From Accumulibacter jenkinsii (lineage in GTDB: Bacteria > Pseudomonadota > Gammaproteobacteria > Burkholderiales > Rhodocyclaceae), in contig JAZKUF010000002.1 in assembly GCA_036625225.1 (NCBI GenBank), forward strand, positions 310,001-374,000: a DNA stretch of 64,000 nucleotides, in the 5' to 3' direction. The translations under genes were made by a program, and so were the position numbers. Of the stretch, positions 8,851 through 18,350 are shown in pieces (positions within the stretch are counted from its first letter, which is position 1; every line of letters starts with the position of its first letter). The notes under the pieces were generated by a model. It made no database searches, was not told where the DNA came from, and saw only the letters and a program-made list of their open reading frames with translations.

Positions 8851-10377
8851 TCACAGGCCGAGAAAACTGCGGATCTTTTCGAGCATGTGGCGTTGCGGCG
8901 GCGACTCGGTAGCGGGAGCATCGACGAACTGGCGCATGAAGTCATCCATTTCGCGCTCGCGGCGGGTGAGGATGGCGGCAATCGCCTCGGCGATCTCGGG
9001 CCGCGAGTGGAGGATTTCTTCGAGCGTCGCCCGACCCAGCCGGTAACACACGACGTCGGTCCTGGCGACGACCGTGTCGCGGCGAGGCTCGCCGATCAGC
9101 ACGCCGCGCTCGCCGAAGGTGCTGCCGGCAAGAATGGTGCGGAAGAGTTTCCGTGGCTGGTCGGGAAAATCGATCCACACTTCGGCCTCGCCGCCGGTCA
9201 GCAGATACAGCCAGTGGGCCGCGTCGCCCTGCCGGAAGATCACGTCGCCGCTGGCAAAAGGCGCGAAGATCAGGTGTTCGCTGACCGTGCGCAACTCCTC
9301 TTCCTGCAGGCCGGCGAACAGTTCGACCCGGTGCAGGTCGGCCACCCGCTGCTCGATCTCGCGCTGGTGCACCGACGCCCGATAGGCCTCGTTTTCCTTG
9401 GTGACGTGCAGCGACTGCTCCGGCACCGCCAGGCGCATGCCGGCACGCTGCAGGGCGGCCAGCACATGCACCCGGACCAGTGAATCGGTCGGATCATCGG
9501 CCTGCGGGTCGAGCATCCAGTAGCGCAGGGCGTAGCGCGCGTAGCCCGGACCGAACTCCATCAGGACGCAGGTCGGCACGGGTGCGCGGGCGACGTTGGC
9601 AATCTCGGCGGTGCTGATCACTTTCTCGACGGTCTCGATCACCTGCGTCGGCGACGACGCGTAGGTGACGTTGAACCAGATCCACCGCCGCCATGGCCAG
9701 TCGGGAACCGCGACGCGGCCGAAGACGGTGAACTTGCCGCGCATCAACTGGCTGTTGGGGACCACCACCACTTCGCCATTGCGCGTCCGGATCGTCGTCT
9801 GCCGCCAGCGGATCTGGGCAATGCGGCCGGTGACGTCGTCGATCCTGATCCAGTCACCGACGTGCAGCGAATTGTCGAGTTGCAGGGCGACCCCGGCAAG
9901 CATGTTGCCGAGCGTGTCCTGCATTGAAAAGGCGAGTACGGCGGTGAGTACCGCCGAGGTGGTCAGCAGGCTCGACGGGTCGAAACCGACGAGATGCAGG
10001 CGGGCGAGAATGAACGCCGCATAGACGACGAGGACCACGATGTCCTCGGCAATACGGACGACGACGATTCCCAGGCGCGGCAGGATGACCTGGAAGACGA
10101 AGATCGCCGTCAGGCGGCACAGCGCCATGCCCATGCCGATGACGAAAATCTCATGGACCAGGATGGCGCTGCGTGAAGCGTTGACCGCTTCGAGCAGCGC
10201 AGCAAAAAGCTGTCCGACGAAGCAGATGGCAAGCAGCGAGAGGGTCGCGGCGACCCGCCGCCTTTCCCTCGGCAGCAGGGGCAGCAACACCCCCCCGAGC
10301 ATGATCGCGGCGGCGATGAGGTACTTCATCTCGGGCAGCCAGAAATAGGTCCATGCCCGGTAGATCAGGTTTTCCAT
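8851..10377 (-). CDS. MscS-family channel with C-terminal cyclic-nucleotide-binding domain
   Basis: 508 residues. Four N-terminal TM segments (about 17-35, 43-63, 75-100, 108-130) precede the pore helix and beta domain typical of MscS: AVLAFSMQDTLGNMLAGVALQLDN, then HVGDWIRIDDVTGRIAQIRWR and VVVPNSQL. After the MscS C-terminal domain, residues about 375-490 form a CRP/cNMP-type domain (LFAGLQEEELRTVSEHL, FASGDVIFRQGDAAHWLYLL, FGERGVLIGEPRRDTVVA). The FGERG phosphate-binding-cassette-like segment is recognisable. The combination suggests a channel gated or modulated by a cyclic nucleotide instead of, or besides, tension. It stands alone and convergent to the AttH gene, with 40 bases between stops. 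Confidence 0.9.
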   Translation of the reverse strand: MENLIYRAWTYFWLPEMKYLIAAAIMLGGVLLPLLPRERRRVAATLSLLAICFVGQLFAALLEAVNASRSAILVHEIFVIGMGMALCRLTAIFVFQVILPRLGIVVVRIAEDIVVLVVYAAFILARLHLVGFDPSSLLTTSAVLTAVLAFSMQDTLGNMLAGVALQLDNSLHVGDWIRIDDVTGRIAQIRWRQTTIRTRNGEVVVVPNSQLMRGKFTVFGRVAVPDWPWRRWIWFNVTYASSPTQVIETVEKVISTAEIANVARAPVPTCVLMEFGPGYARYALRYWMLDPQADDPTDSLVRVHVLAALQRAGMRLAVPEQSLHVTKENEAYRASVHQREIEQRVADLHRVELFAGLQEEELRTVSEHLIFAPFASGDVIFRQGDAAHWLYLLTGGEAEVWIDFPDQPRKLFRTILAGSTFGERGVLIGEPRRDTVVARTDVVCYRLGRATLEEILHSRPEIAEAIAAILTRREREMDDFMRQFVDAPATESPPQRHMLEKIRSFLGL

Positions 10378-10427
10378 CGCTCCCCCGTCACGTCAGCCGC
10401 CGGCGCCGATCGGCGATCTCGATCGCC

Positions 10428-11138
10428 TCAGGGTCGCCGCTGAGAATAGCCATAGCGGATCGCGAGCTGCTGCGCATCGGCACCGAAAAAGTAACTCGCA
10501 CGCAGACGCCACATCAGGAGAATCGTTCGCAGAACGCCATGCTTCTCCCAGCGTCGGGCGGAAGTGTACACCCTTTGGTGCAGGCAGGCGGGTCGGCCAA
10601 GGGACTTCAGCCGCTTCGACAGCGCAATATCCTCCATCAGCGGCAACTCGGGAAAACCGCCGAGACGCTCGAAAACGTCGCGCCGAACAAAGATCGCCTG
10701 ATCGCCGGTGGCGATGCCGGTGAACCGCGAACGCCAGTTCATCATCGCTTCGACGACGCGCAGCAGCCGCTGGCGGCCATCGATGCGCACGTCGAAGCGT
10801 CCCCAGAGCGCACCGCTGCCGATCGCGCGGCCAATCAGCTGATCGGCCGCCGTCGGCAAGGTCGTGTCGGCATGCAGAAAAAGCAGCACCTCGCCCGCAC
10901 TCGCCTGCGCACCAAGGTTCATCTGCCGCGCCCGCCCGGGCGCCGTTGCCAGCAGGCGGTCAACCGCCGGTCGTGCGCGTTCGACGGTCGCATCGCTGCT
11001 GCCACCATCGACCAGCAGCACTTCCGCACCCCGGCCACGCAGTTCGCGCAGGGTCGCGAGCTGCGCCCCGATCGTCGCCGCTTCATCGAGCACCGGCAGA
11101 ATGATCGAGAGAAACGGACGAGCAGACAAGGGGTTCAT
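10428..11138 (-). CDS. GT2-family glycosyltransferase (TIGR04283-like)
   Basis: 236 residues from the ATG at 11138; the TTG three codons earlier is less likely. A GT-A fold is visible: LSIILPVLDEAATI, then the donor-binding LLVDGGSSDAT, HADTTLP as the DXD-equivalent, and GDQAIFVRRDVFERLGGFPELPLMEDI as the acceptor/QxxRW-like region. These match the family often called rSAM/selenodomain-associated transferase 2. The usual neighbours of that family (transferase 1, radical SAM partner) are absent here, so the acceptor cannot be guessed. It starts 50 bases upstream of the MscS-cNMP gene, on the same strand. Confidence 0.85.
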   Translation of the reverse strand: MNPLSARPFLSIILPVLDEAATIGAQLATLRELRGRGAEVLLVDGGSSDATVERARPAVDRLLATAPGRARQMNLGAQASAGEVLLFLHADTTLPTAADQLIGRAIGSGALWGRFDVRIDGRQRLLRVVEAMMNWRSRFTGIATGDQAIFVRRDVFERLGGFPELPLMEDIALSKRLKSLGRPACLHQRVYTSARRWEKHGVLRTILLMWRLRASYFFGADAQQLAIRYGYSQRRP

Positions 11139-11513
11139 GGGCAACAATGGGCGATCAGGCGCCGGGCAGTGAAAGGAGTCGGGCTAGCCGTGATTCTGAG
11201 GCCTGCGCGGCGACCGATCAACCTGAAAACTTCCGTTGGCGGGGAAATCCCGTTCATGCTTCGCCAGGCTCATGCTTCGACAGGCTCTGCACGAACGGGA
11301 TTTTTTCGGCTCACCCAATCAGCAACCGAGGTTTCCTGGATCAAGGCCACGACGATCTCCGCCCGGCATGATCGAGGGTAGCGTCGGATTCACCTTCCCT
11401 ACCGGGCCTCTGCCGAGTACACTGAGGTGGTGTCGTCGGCCGACCCGTTCACCATCCTGTTCGTCGCGATGCCCCCGGTAGACCATTGCCTGCGGCCCCT
11501 GTGAAAGTCGATC
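11139..11513. other. Intergenic region carrying a palindromic repeat
   Basis: A divergent spacer between the glycosyltransferase (-) and the FGE-like gene (+). It contains the structured element at 11245-11303 and no credible gene. Promoters for both flanking genes are expected here but no strong -35/-10 pair stands out. Confidence 0.5.
11245..11303. repeat. REP-like palindromic element with internal tandem repeat
   Basis: AAATCCCGTTC (11245-11255) and GAACGGGATTT (11293-11303) form a perfect 11-bp inverted repeat. Between them, CATGCTTCGCCAGGCT (11255-11270) and CATGCTTCGACAGGCT (11271-11286) are directly abutting copies of a 16-mer with one mismatch. The word TTCGACAGGCTC is typical of short dispersed intergenic repeats in many proteobacterial genomes. 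The right arm ends in T6, so it could also terminate transcription on the + strand. Confidence 0.7.
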
Positions 11514-12335
11514 ATGCCTGCGCCCAAGTCAGACCAAACCCTCCTCGTGTTCGCTGACCCCTTTCCGGTGCCGTGCGCCAGCGACTTCATCGAAGATCAG
11601 TTCGGCGTCTCGATGGTCGTGCGCGTCGGCACGGAACAGCAGGTGTTTCGCTGGATTGCGCCAGGGCGCTTCCTGATGGGTTCTCCGGCCGACGAGGCCG
11701 AGCGGGGCAGAACCGAAACGCTGCACGAAGTGACCTTGAGCCAGGGCTACTGGCTCGCCGACACCGCCTGCACCCAGGCCTTCTGGCTGGCGGTATGGCC
11801 GGTCAATCCCAGCCATTTTCAGGAAGACTTGCAGAATCCGGTCGAAAACGTCGCCTGGCATGATGCGCAGCGCTTCATCGCCGAATTCAACCGGCGGCTG
11901 CAGGGGCTGCACGCCCGGCTGCCGAGCGAGGCCGAATGGGAGTATGCCTGCCGAGCCGGTACCACGACGCCCTTTTCGTTCGCCGGTGAGGTCACTCCCG
12001 AGCAGATCAACTACCACGGGGACTACCCCTACGCGGCCGGTGCGCCGGGCCGCTATCGCCAGCGCACCGCCCCGGTCGGCTCGCTGCCGCCGAATCCGTG
12101 GGGGCTGTACGAGATGCACGGCAACGTCTGGGAGTGGTGCGCAGACTGGTACGCCGCTTATCCGCTCGAGCCCCAGATCGACCCGCGCGGTCCGGCGTTC
12201 GGCAAGATGCGGGTGCTGCGCGGCGGCACCTGGAGCGACCCGGCCGGCTACGCCCGCTCGGCAACCCGCAGTCGGATCGAACCCGTCTACCGGCCGCGCA
12301 GCACCGGCTTCAGGATGGCGATCGGGCAATCCTGA
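11514..12335 (+). CDS. Formylglycine-generating enzyme (SUMF1)-fold protein
   Basis: 273 residues, cytosolic, with the FGE-sulfatase domain over most of its length: FRWIAPGRFLMGSPADEAER, HEVTLSQGYWLADTACTQAFW, NPVENVAWHDAQRFIAEFNRR, RLPSEAEWEYACRAG, WGLYEMHGNVWEWCADW and MRVLRGGTWSD, ending STGFRMAI. These blocks are diagnostic of the fold. The CxxxC copper pair of true aerobic FGEs near the C-terminus is not seen, so this is more likely a regulatory or ligand-binding FGE-like protein than a sulfatase-maturing enzyme. No sulfatase gene lies nearby. Confidence 0.88.
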   Translation: MPAPKSDQTLLVFADPFPVPCASDFIEDQFGVSMVVRVGTEQQVFRWIAPGRFLMGSPADEAERGRTETLHEVTLSQGYWLADTACTQAFWLAVWPVNPSHFQEDLQNPVENVAWHDAQRFIAEFNRRLQGLHARLPSEAEWEYACRAGTTTPFSFAGEVTPEQINYHGDYPYAAGAPGRYRQRTAPVGSLPPNPWGLYEMHGNVWEWCADWYAAYPLEPQIDPRGPAFGKMRVLRGGTWSDPAGYARSATRSRIEPVYRPRSTGFRMAIGQS

Positions 12336-14605
12336 AGCCGACGGCGCAGGCCGGCAGGACGGATTTTCACGCTGATCTGTGCTCCAGGTCCGGTGATCGG
12401 AATACAATTCGCCGCTTGCGGGGGTTTCAACTCTGATGGCGCGGCCAATGCGCCGGCGTGGCCAGGAACATCGAGTCCCCGCAAAGGTCAATCAGCAGGT
12501 TTTGATCGGTCGTCGTCGACGGCCCAATTCCCATCGGACAGGACGCGATGAGCATCGCCAACGCAGAAGAACCCAGAAAGAGGCGCTCGTATACGAGAAA
12601 GCTGCCTGCCGCCTCGAAGCCGGCGGAGAAGGAGGAGCCGGTGGCCAGAAGCGACGAGCGCCCCTTCATCGTCGGCATCGGGGCCTCGGCCGGCGGTCTC
12701 GAAGCCTTGAGTCTGCTTCTGCCGGGCCTGCCGAAGAATCTGGGGCTGACCTTTGTCGTCGTGCAGCACCTCTCGCCGACCTACCGCAGCATGATGTCGC
12801 AGCTGCTCGGCCGGGAAACGACCATGCCGGTGCGCGACATCGAGGACGGGATGCTGCCGGAAGTGAACACGGTGTACATCACGCCGCCGAATCGCAACCT
12901 CACCCTGCAGGCCGGCCATTTCCGGCTCGTTGAACCGGCCAAGGAGTCGCTGCCGAAACCGTCGGTCAACCGCTTTTTTGCCTCGCTGGCCGAAGAAGTC
13001 GGCGATTCGACGATTCGGCATCATCCTCTCCGGGACCGGTTCCGACGGCGCCGCCGGCATCCATGCGATCAAGGCTGCCGGTGGTTTCACCTTTGCCCAG
13101 GATCCGGAGACGGCCAAATACAACGGTATGCCGCAGTCGGCGATCGATACCGGCAGCGTGGACTGGATTCTGCCACCGGAGACCATGGGCGCCGAGATCA
13201 GCCTGATCGTCCTCAACCGCGGCCTGATTCCGGTCGCGACGCAGGCGGCGAGCGCCCCGGCCACGCTGAAGACGCTGCTCGGCAAGGTACGCAACCGGAC
13301 CAAGGTCGATTTCTCGCAGTACAAGGAACCGACCCTGTGGCGGCGGATCGAGCGCCGCATGGCGGCAAACCACGTCAGTACCCTGCACGATTACCTGCAG
13401 GTGGTCGACCAGACGCCGGTCGAACTCGACAAGCTGTGCAAGGACATCCTGATTTCGGTCACCGCCTTCTTTCGCGACACCGATGCTTTTGCCCGCCTGG
13501 ACAAGGTCGTCGCCGACATTCTCGGCAGCAAGCAGCCGGGCGATGACATTCGCGTCTGGGTCGCCGGCTGCGCGACCGGCGAGGAAGCGTATTCGCTGGC
13601 CATCCTGTTTTCCGAGCGGCTCGGCGCCGCTTTCGATCAATACCGCCTGCAGATCTTCGCCACCGACATCGATCTCGACGCGATGGCGCTGGCGCGGCGC
13701 GGCATCTTTGCCGCCTCCAGCCTCGCGCACATGGACCGCGGCCGCATCCGCGCCAACTTCACGCCCCATGGCGACCGCTACGAGATCAACAAGAACCTGC
13801 GCGACGTGGTGATTTTCGCCCGCCAGGATCTGGTGCAGGATCCGCCCTTCCTGCGTCTCGACCTGGTCAGCTGCCGTAACGTGCTGATCTATTTCCAGAG
13901 CGAGCTGCAGGCGCGCCTGCTGTCGGTCTTCCATTACGCCCTCAACCCCGGCGCTTACCTCTTCCTCGGCAAGTCGGAAGGCATCTTCCAGCAGGAAGCG
14001 CTGTTCGGCGTGGTCGACAAGGACGGCCGCCTCTATCGCCGGCACGGGGTCAGTGCACGCCTACCGCTGCTGCGCAGCGAGATGCAGCTGCCGGCTGCCG
14101 GCCTCAACCAGCATCAGCGGCCAACCAAGCCGACCACCCCGCTCGGCTTCGAGAACATCCTGCTCGAAGCCGCCGGACGTCATTTCATCCCGACCAGCAT
14201 CCTGATCAACGGCAAGTTCGAAATTCGCCACATTCACGGTGACGCCAGCCGCTTGCTCAACGTTTCGCCCGGCAAGCCGGCATTCGATCTGATCTCGCTG
14301 ATCCGTCGCGAACTGCGCACCGAGGTGCAGGTCCTGATGCGCCAGGCGCAGGTCAAACAGACGGTCGCGCACGGGCGTCCGCGGCACATCAAGGCGGTCG
14401 ACCCGACGCGCGGCGTTCGCCTGTCGGTGCATCCGGTCCTCGCACCGGCCAACGAGACGCTGTTCATGGTCTGTATCGAGTGGATCGCGCCGCCCACCGG
14501 CAAGACCACCATCGAGGACAGCAACAACGTCACCGACAAGGAACTCGAAGACGAACTGGCAGCAACGCGCGAACACCTGCAGACGCTGGTCGAGGAACTC
14601 GAAAC

Positions 14606-14750
14606 GTCGAACGAGGAGATGCAGGCGCTGAACGAGGAGATTCAGGCGTCGAACGAGGAGATGCAGGCGTCGAACGAGGAGCTCGAGGCATCGAACGAAG
14701 AACTGCAGTCGACCAACGAAGAGCTGGCGACGGTCAACGAAGAACTGCAG
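14606..14750 (+). repeat. Degenerate 21-bp tandem repeats encoding heptads
   Basis: About seven consecutive copies of a 21-bp unit (core CGAACGAGGAG) encode the heptad SNEEMQA/SNEELEA/TNEELAT. They form the coiled coil linking CheR to the PAS domains. Such runs are characteristic of CheB-CheR-PAS hybrid proteins and can change length by slippage in steps of seven residues. Confidence 0.8.
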
Positions 14751-15886
14751 ATCAAGACCGCCGAGACGCAGGAACTCAATACCGAACTCGAGTGCATCCA
14801 GAACAGCGTCGACTACCCTTTGCTGGTGCTCGACCGCAATGCCTGCCTGCAGCGTTTCAACAGCGCCGCTGCGCGGCTGTTCAAACTCGGCGCGGCGCAG
14901 ATCGGACGCCACCTGCGTGACCTGCCCCTGCCGCCGGAAATGCCCGATCTCGTCGCCGACAGCCAGCAGGTGATCGACACCCAGAATGCCCTCGACCGCC
15001 AGATCGTGAACGCCAACCGCCGACACTACGCACTGCACGTCGCACCGCTGTTGCGCGACCCGCAGCGGACGGCCGGCGTCATCCTGCTCTTTGCCGACAA
15101 CACCAGCCTCTACGAGGTCGAACGTTCGGCACGCGAGATTCAGGTCCGCCTGCTCGCGGTGATGAACAACTCGGTGTCGCTGATGGCGGTCAAGGATGCT
15201 TCCGGACGCTACCAGTTCGCCAACCCGAAGTTCGAGCAGAGTTTCGGCTTCACCGCCGGACAGGCGATCGGCAAGACCGACCTGCAGCTCTTCCCCGAGG
15301 CCGTCTGCGACCTCTTCCGCGACAGCGAACTCGAAGCGATGCGCCTGCGCAAGGGCATCGAGCGCGAAGAAATCCTGCCCCTGACGAGCGGCGCCCGCCA
15401 CTTCCTGGTCGTTCGCTTTCCTCTCTTCGACGACGACGGAGCGATTACCGGCACCTGCTTCCAGGCCACCGACATCACCGCCCGCAAACGTGCGGAAGAG
15501 CGACTCCGGCTGGCGGCGATGGTCTTCGACCGCGCTTCCGAAGGAGTCATGGTGACCGACACCGAGCAGCGTATCCTGACCGTCAATGACGCCTTTACCA
15601 CCCTGACCGGATACAGCCGCCACGAAGTCGTCGGCAAGAAGCCGGGCATCCTGCGTTCCGAGAAGACGCCGAGCGAGCTCTACGTCGAAATGTGGGACCG
15701 GGTCAGCCGCCTCGGCGTCTGGCAGGGCGAAATCTGGAACCGGCGCAAGAACGGCGAACCCTTTCTCGAGTGGCTGTCGATCAATACGGTCAAGGACAAG
15801 AACGGTAACGTCGTGAACTACGTCGGGATGTTCAGCGACATCACCAAGGTTCGCGAGTCGCAGCAGCGCATCGAGTACCTTGCGAC

Positions 15887-15894
15887 GCACGACG
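15887..15894 (+). repeat. Target-site duplication, left copy (IS66 copy 1)
   Basis: GCACGACG here and at 18343-18350 exactly brackets the element. An 8-bp duplication is characteristic of IS66-family transposition. Confidence 0.97.
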
Positions 15895-15969
15895 GTAAGC
15901 GTCCGACCGCTCCACCTGTAAAAGTCGGACGAGATAGCGCAACCTCCCGGCTTTCGATGGGAGGTTGCG

Positions 15970-16290
15970 ATGGACAAGAACGGCGAGCGGGAAGCGTACT
16001 GGCGAGGGCATGTTGCCGAGTGGCGGGCGAGTGGGGAGTCGCAGAGAGCGTACTGTGACCGGCACGGGCTGAAGGACCATTCGCTGAGTTACTGGCATCA
16101 GCGTCTGGCCAAGCGCGAAGGTGGGGCCGCCGTCGGCGAGCCGCTGACGCTGATTCGGGCAACGATCGTTGCCGATCCGCTGGTCTCAATGCCGTGCCTG
16201 TCGCTCGCCAGCCCGAACGGCTGGCGACTCGAATTTGGCCTGCTGCCGCCGGCCGAGTGGCTGGTGGCACTCTGGGCAAACCACTCATGA
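15970..16290 (+). CDS. tnpA: IS66 accessory protein TnpA
   Basis: A 106-residue protein with MDKNGEREAYWRGHVAEWRASGESQRAYCDRHGL at the N-terminus (shown here in part: WRASGESQRAYCDRHGL). This is the helix-turn-helix-like 'xWxxSGxSxxxFCxxxGL' pattern of IS66 Orf1/TnpA. An AGGTTGCG precedes the ATG. The stop overlaps the tnpB start (ATGA). It is needed with TnpB for transposition in characterised IS66 elements, though its biochemical role is unclear. Confidence 0.92.
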   Translation: MDKNGEREAYWRGHVAEWRASGESQRAYCDRHGLKDHSLSYWHQRLAKREGGAAVGEPLTLIRATIVADPLVSMPCLSLASPNGWRLEFGLLPPAEWLVALWANHS

Positions 16291-16640
16291 GCGCGACCCT
16301 CGGCGTACCGCTGGAGCGCATCTGGCTGGCTCTCGAACCGGTAGACATGCGCCTGGGCATTGACGGCTTGTCTGCCCGCATCCAGGCGAGTCTCGGGCGC
16401 TCCCCTTGTGACGGCAGTGCTTACGCCTTCACCAATCGCAAGCGAAGCCGACTCAAACTGCTGGTGTGGGATGGCACGGGCGTGTGGCTAGCGCAACGGC
16501 GCCTACACCGGGGCGGTTTCACGTGGCCGAGCGCTGGCGAGGCGGTTTTTTCCCTGACGCCGGGGCAATGGCGGTGGCTGATCGCGGGCGTTGACTGGCA
16601 ACGTCGGGAAGCCCCAGCGCCGGGACACTGGCAAGTGTAA
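16287..16640 (+). CDS. tnpB: IS66 accessory protein TnpB (IS66 Orf2)
   Basis: 117 residues from the ATG at 16287, which overlaps the tnpA stop. Family blocks are visible: IWLALEPVDMRLGIDGLSA, AYAFTNRKRSRLKLLVWDGTGVWLAQRRLHRGGF (read in two parts) and the C-terminal LTPGQWRWLIAGVDW. The open frame extends upstream inside tnpA, but the coupled ATG is the standard arrangement in IS66. Function in transposition is established genetically for the family, not mechanistically. Confidence 0.94.
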   Translation: MSATLGVPLERIWLALEPVDMRLGIDGLSARIQASLGRSPCDGSAYAFTNRKRSRLKLLVWDGTGVWLAQRRLHRGGFTWPSAGEAVFSLTPGQWRWLIAGVDWQRREAPAPGHWQV

Positions 16641-16722
16641 CGGCCGCGTCACTGCCGCGAAAAAAGTGATAATAATCGGCTATCTACCTGGCTTTCAGGA
16701 GCTTTCCATGCGATGTCTGCGG

Positions 16723-16728
16723 TATAAT
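16723..16728 (+). promoter_or_regulatory. TATAAT box immediately before tnpC
   Basis: A perfect TATAAT ends 5 bases before the tnpC ATG at 16734, and no Shine-Dalgarno sequence lies between. If it acts as a -10 element, the transcript would start at or near the ATG, giving a leaderless message. The same arrangement is in copy 2 (36847-36852). No good -35 is visible. Confidence 0.4.
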
Positions 16729-16733
16729 GCCTC

Positions 16734-18305
16734 ATGGATTTAGCGACCGAACTTGCCGCCTTCTCCCCCTCACCAGAACTGCTGGCCTGGGTCGAAAATC
16801 GGGTTGGCGGTCTGCTGGAACAGGCCAAGACCAGCGCCACGGAAATTCACTGGCGCGATGCCAAGATCGAAAAGCTGACGCTCGAACTTGCTCATTTACG
16901 CCGAATGAAATTCGGCGTGAAGAGCGAAGCCATGGTCGCCGCCGAACGCGACCTCTTCGATGAAAACCTGGCGGCCGACATTGCTGCCTGCGAAGCCCGT
17001 CTGGCCGAAGCGCTCCAGGTCGCTGAAACGCCGTCGGATCAACCGGTACCCGAGAAGAAGCCCAAACGCGAACGCGCCGGTCGTCAGCCCCTGCCGGAGC
17101 ATCTGCCGCGCGTTGAAATTCGCCACGAACCCGAGAACTGCACCTGCGGCGAATGCGGTCAGGCGTTGGTGCTGATCGGCGAGGACGTGACCGAGAAACT
17201 CAATATCGTCCCGGCGCAGTTCTTCGTCGAACAGCACGTTTATCCCAAATACGCCTGCCGGCCCTGCGAGACGCTGACGGCGGCACCGGCCGAGCGCAGC
17301 GTGATCGATGGCGGAATGGCGACCCCGGCCTTGCTCTCGTGGGTCATGATCAGCAAGTTCCTGGATCACCTGCCGCTCTATCGCCTGGAACAGCAGGCCG
17401 CCCGGTCTGGCGTCCCGCTCGCCCGCTCGACGCTGGCCGAGTGGGTGGGTCGCGTCGGCTATGCCCTCGAACCCCTCTGGCTTCGCCTGGGCGAATTGCT
17501 GCGCGAGAGCGAGGTGTTACATGCGGATGAAACCCCGGTGCAACAGCTTGATCCAGGCAAGGGGAAGACCAAGCGGGCGTATCTCTGGGCGTACCGCAAC
17601 AATGCCTTGGAAAATGACCCGCCGATTGTCGTCTTCGACTATCAACCGGGCCGGGCCGGCATACATGCCGTGAATTTCCTGGCGCAATGGGAAGGCGCCC
17701 TGATGGTCGATGACTTCGCCGGTTACAAGGTGCTGTTTCAGGGATCAGTGATCGAACTGGGCTGCATGGCCCATGCGCGCCGCAAGTTCTTCGACCTGCA
17801 CCAGGCCAACGCCAGCCCGGTCGCGACGGAAGCCCTTCGCCGCATCGGCGAACTGTATGCCGTCGAGGCGCAGGCGAAGGACCTCACGGTCGAGGAACGG
17901 GCCCGTCTGCGCGAGATGCACAGTCAGCCGCGACTCGAGTCCCTGCACCTATGGCTCCTGAACACCCGCAAGTCGGTCGCCAACGGCTCGGCCCTGGCCC
18001 GGGCCATCGATTACACGTTGAAGCGCTGGCGCGCTCTCGCTCGTTATGCCGAGAATGGCTTCTACCCGATCGACAACAACCCTATCGAAAACGCCATTCG
18101 CCCGATCGCCGTCGGGAAGAAAAATTGGTTGTTCGCAGGTTCGGAGGCCGCCGGCAAGCGTGCCGCGGCCATTCAGTCGCTGCTCGAAACCGCGCGCTTG
18201 AACGGCATCGAGCCCATGGCCTGGCTCACCAACACCCTGCAAAAACTTCCCACTTGGCCCAACAGCCGCCTCGACGAGTTGCTGCCGCTCAAAAAACGGG
18301 GGTAA
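16734..18305 (+). CDS. tnpC: IS66 transposase TnpC (DDE family)
   Basis: 523 residues. An N-terminal leucine-zipper-like helix (about 10-95) is followed by a zinc-binding segment (C136, C138, C141 and the CRPC pair near 175-178). The DDE catalytic core has D265 in LHADETP, D326 or D327 in MVDDFAGYK, and E452 in NNPIENAIRP. A His/Arg-rich turn (GCMAHARRKFF) and the family C-terminus (WLTNTLQKLPTWPN) are present. It is full length with no stops, so it is probably active. Identical to the second copy. Confidence 0.96.
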   Translation: MDLATELAAFSPSPELLAWVENRVGGLLEQAKTSATEIHWRDAKIEKLTLELAHLRRMKFGVKSEAMVAAERDLFDENLAADIAACEARLAEALQVAETPSDQPVPEKKPKRERAGRQPLPEHLPRVEIRHEPENCTCGECGQALVLIGEDVTEKLNIVPAQFFVEQHVYPKYACRPCETLTAAPAERSVIDGGMATPALLSWVMISKFLDHLPLYRLEQQAARSGVPLARSTLAEWVGRVGYALEPLWLRLGELLRESEVLHADETPVQQLDPGKGKTKRAYLWAYRNNALENDPPIVVFDYQPGRAGIHAVNFLAQWEGALMVDDFAGYKVLFQGSVIELGCMAHARRKFFDLHQANASPVATEALRRIGELYAVEAQAKDLTVEERARLREMHSQPRLESLHLWLLNTRKSVANGSALARAIDYTLKRWRALARYAENGFYPIDNNPIENAIRPIAVGKKNWLFAGSEAAGKRAAAIQSLLETARLNGIEPMAWLTNTLQKLPTWPNSRLDELLPLKKRG

Positions 18306-18342
18306 GTCAGCACCCCCTGACGTGGGTGGGCTGGACGCTTAC

Positions 18343-18350
18343 GCACGACG
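18343..18350 (+). repeat. Target-site duplication, right copy (IS66 copy 1)
   Basis: GCACGACG, identical to 15887-15894. The host reading frame resumes directly after it. Confidence 0.97.

Larger units (their letters stand above)
12548..15894 (+). pseudogene. CheB-CheR-coiled coil-PAS-PAS part of a giant hybrid sensor gene (5' part)
   Basis: The 5' part of a gene that continues at 18351. The CheB methylesterase domain has S47 in GIGASAGG, H74 in VVVQHLSP and the Asp in LSGTGSDGAAG. CheR methyltransferase follows (YKEPTLWRRIERRM; SAM site VWVAGCATGEEAYS near 335-345; DLVSCRNVLIYF). A glutamate-rich coiled coil lies at about 660-750, then PAS domains at about 755-850, 860-975 and 985-1100. A single extra T at 13014-13015 (ATTCGG instead of ATCGG) shifts frame between GDSTI and GIILSG. 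Removing it and the IS with one target copy gives exactly 1,543 codons. The frame runs on 52 codons into the IS to a stop at 16058. The intact protein would couple a chemotaxis-adaptation-like module to c-di-GMP turnover. The frameshift could be an assembly error; the IS split is certain. Confidence 0.9.
15895..18342 (+). mobile_element. IS66-family insertion sequence, copy 1 (2,448 bp)
   Basis: Ends are GTAAGCGTCC (15895-15904) and its inverted copy GGACGCTTAC (18333-18342), flanked by the 8-bp duplication GCACGACG. The element carries the canonical IS66 trio tnpA-tnpB-tnpC in order. The length equals that of the second copy at 36019-38466, and all three predicted proteins are identical between copies, so transposition is recent. 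It interrupts the CheB-CheR-PAS/GGDEF-EAL gene exactly at the PAS-to-GGDEF linker. The element and its genes are oriented like the host gene. Confidence 0.97.

Noticed and set aside
14606..14750. CRISPR-like or satellite repeat
   Set aside because: The 21-bp units are contiguous, in frame and encode heptads, so they are coding repeats. No CRISPR array was seen anywhere.
14061..15977. 638-codon minus-strand frame opposite the hybrid sensor
   Set aside because: A mirror image of the coiled coil and PAS code. No ribosome binding site or motifs.
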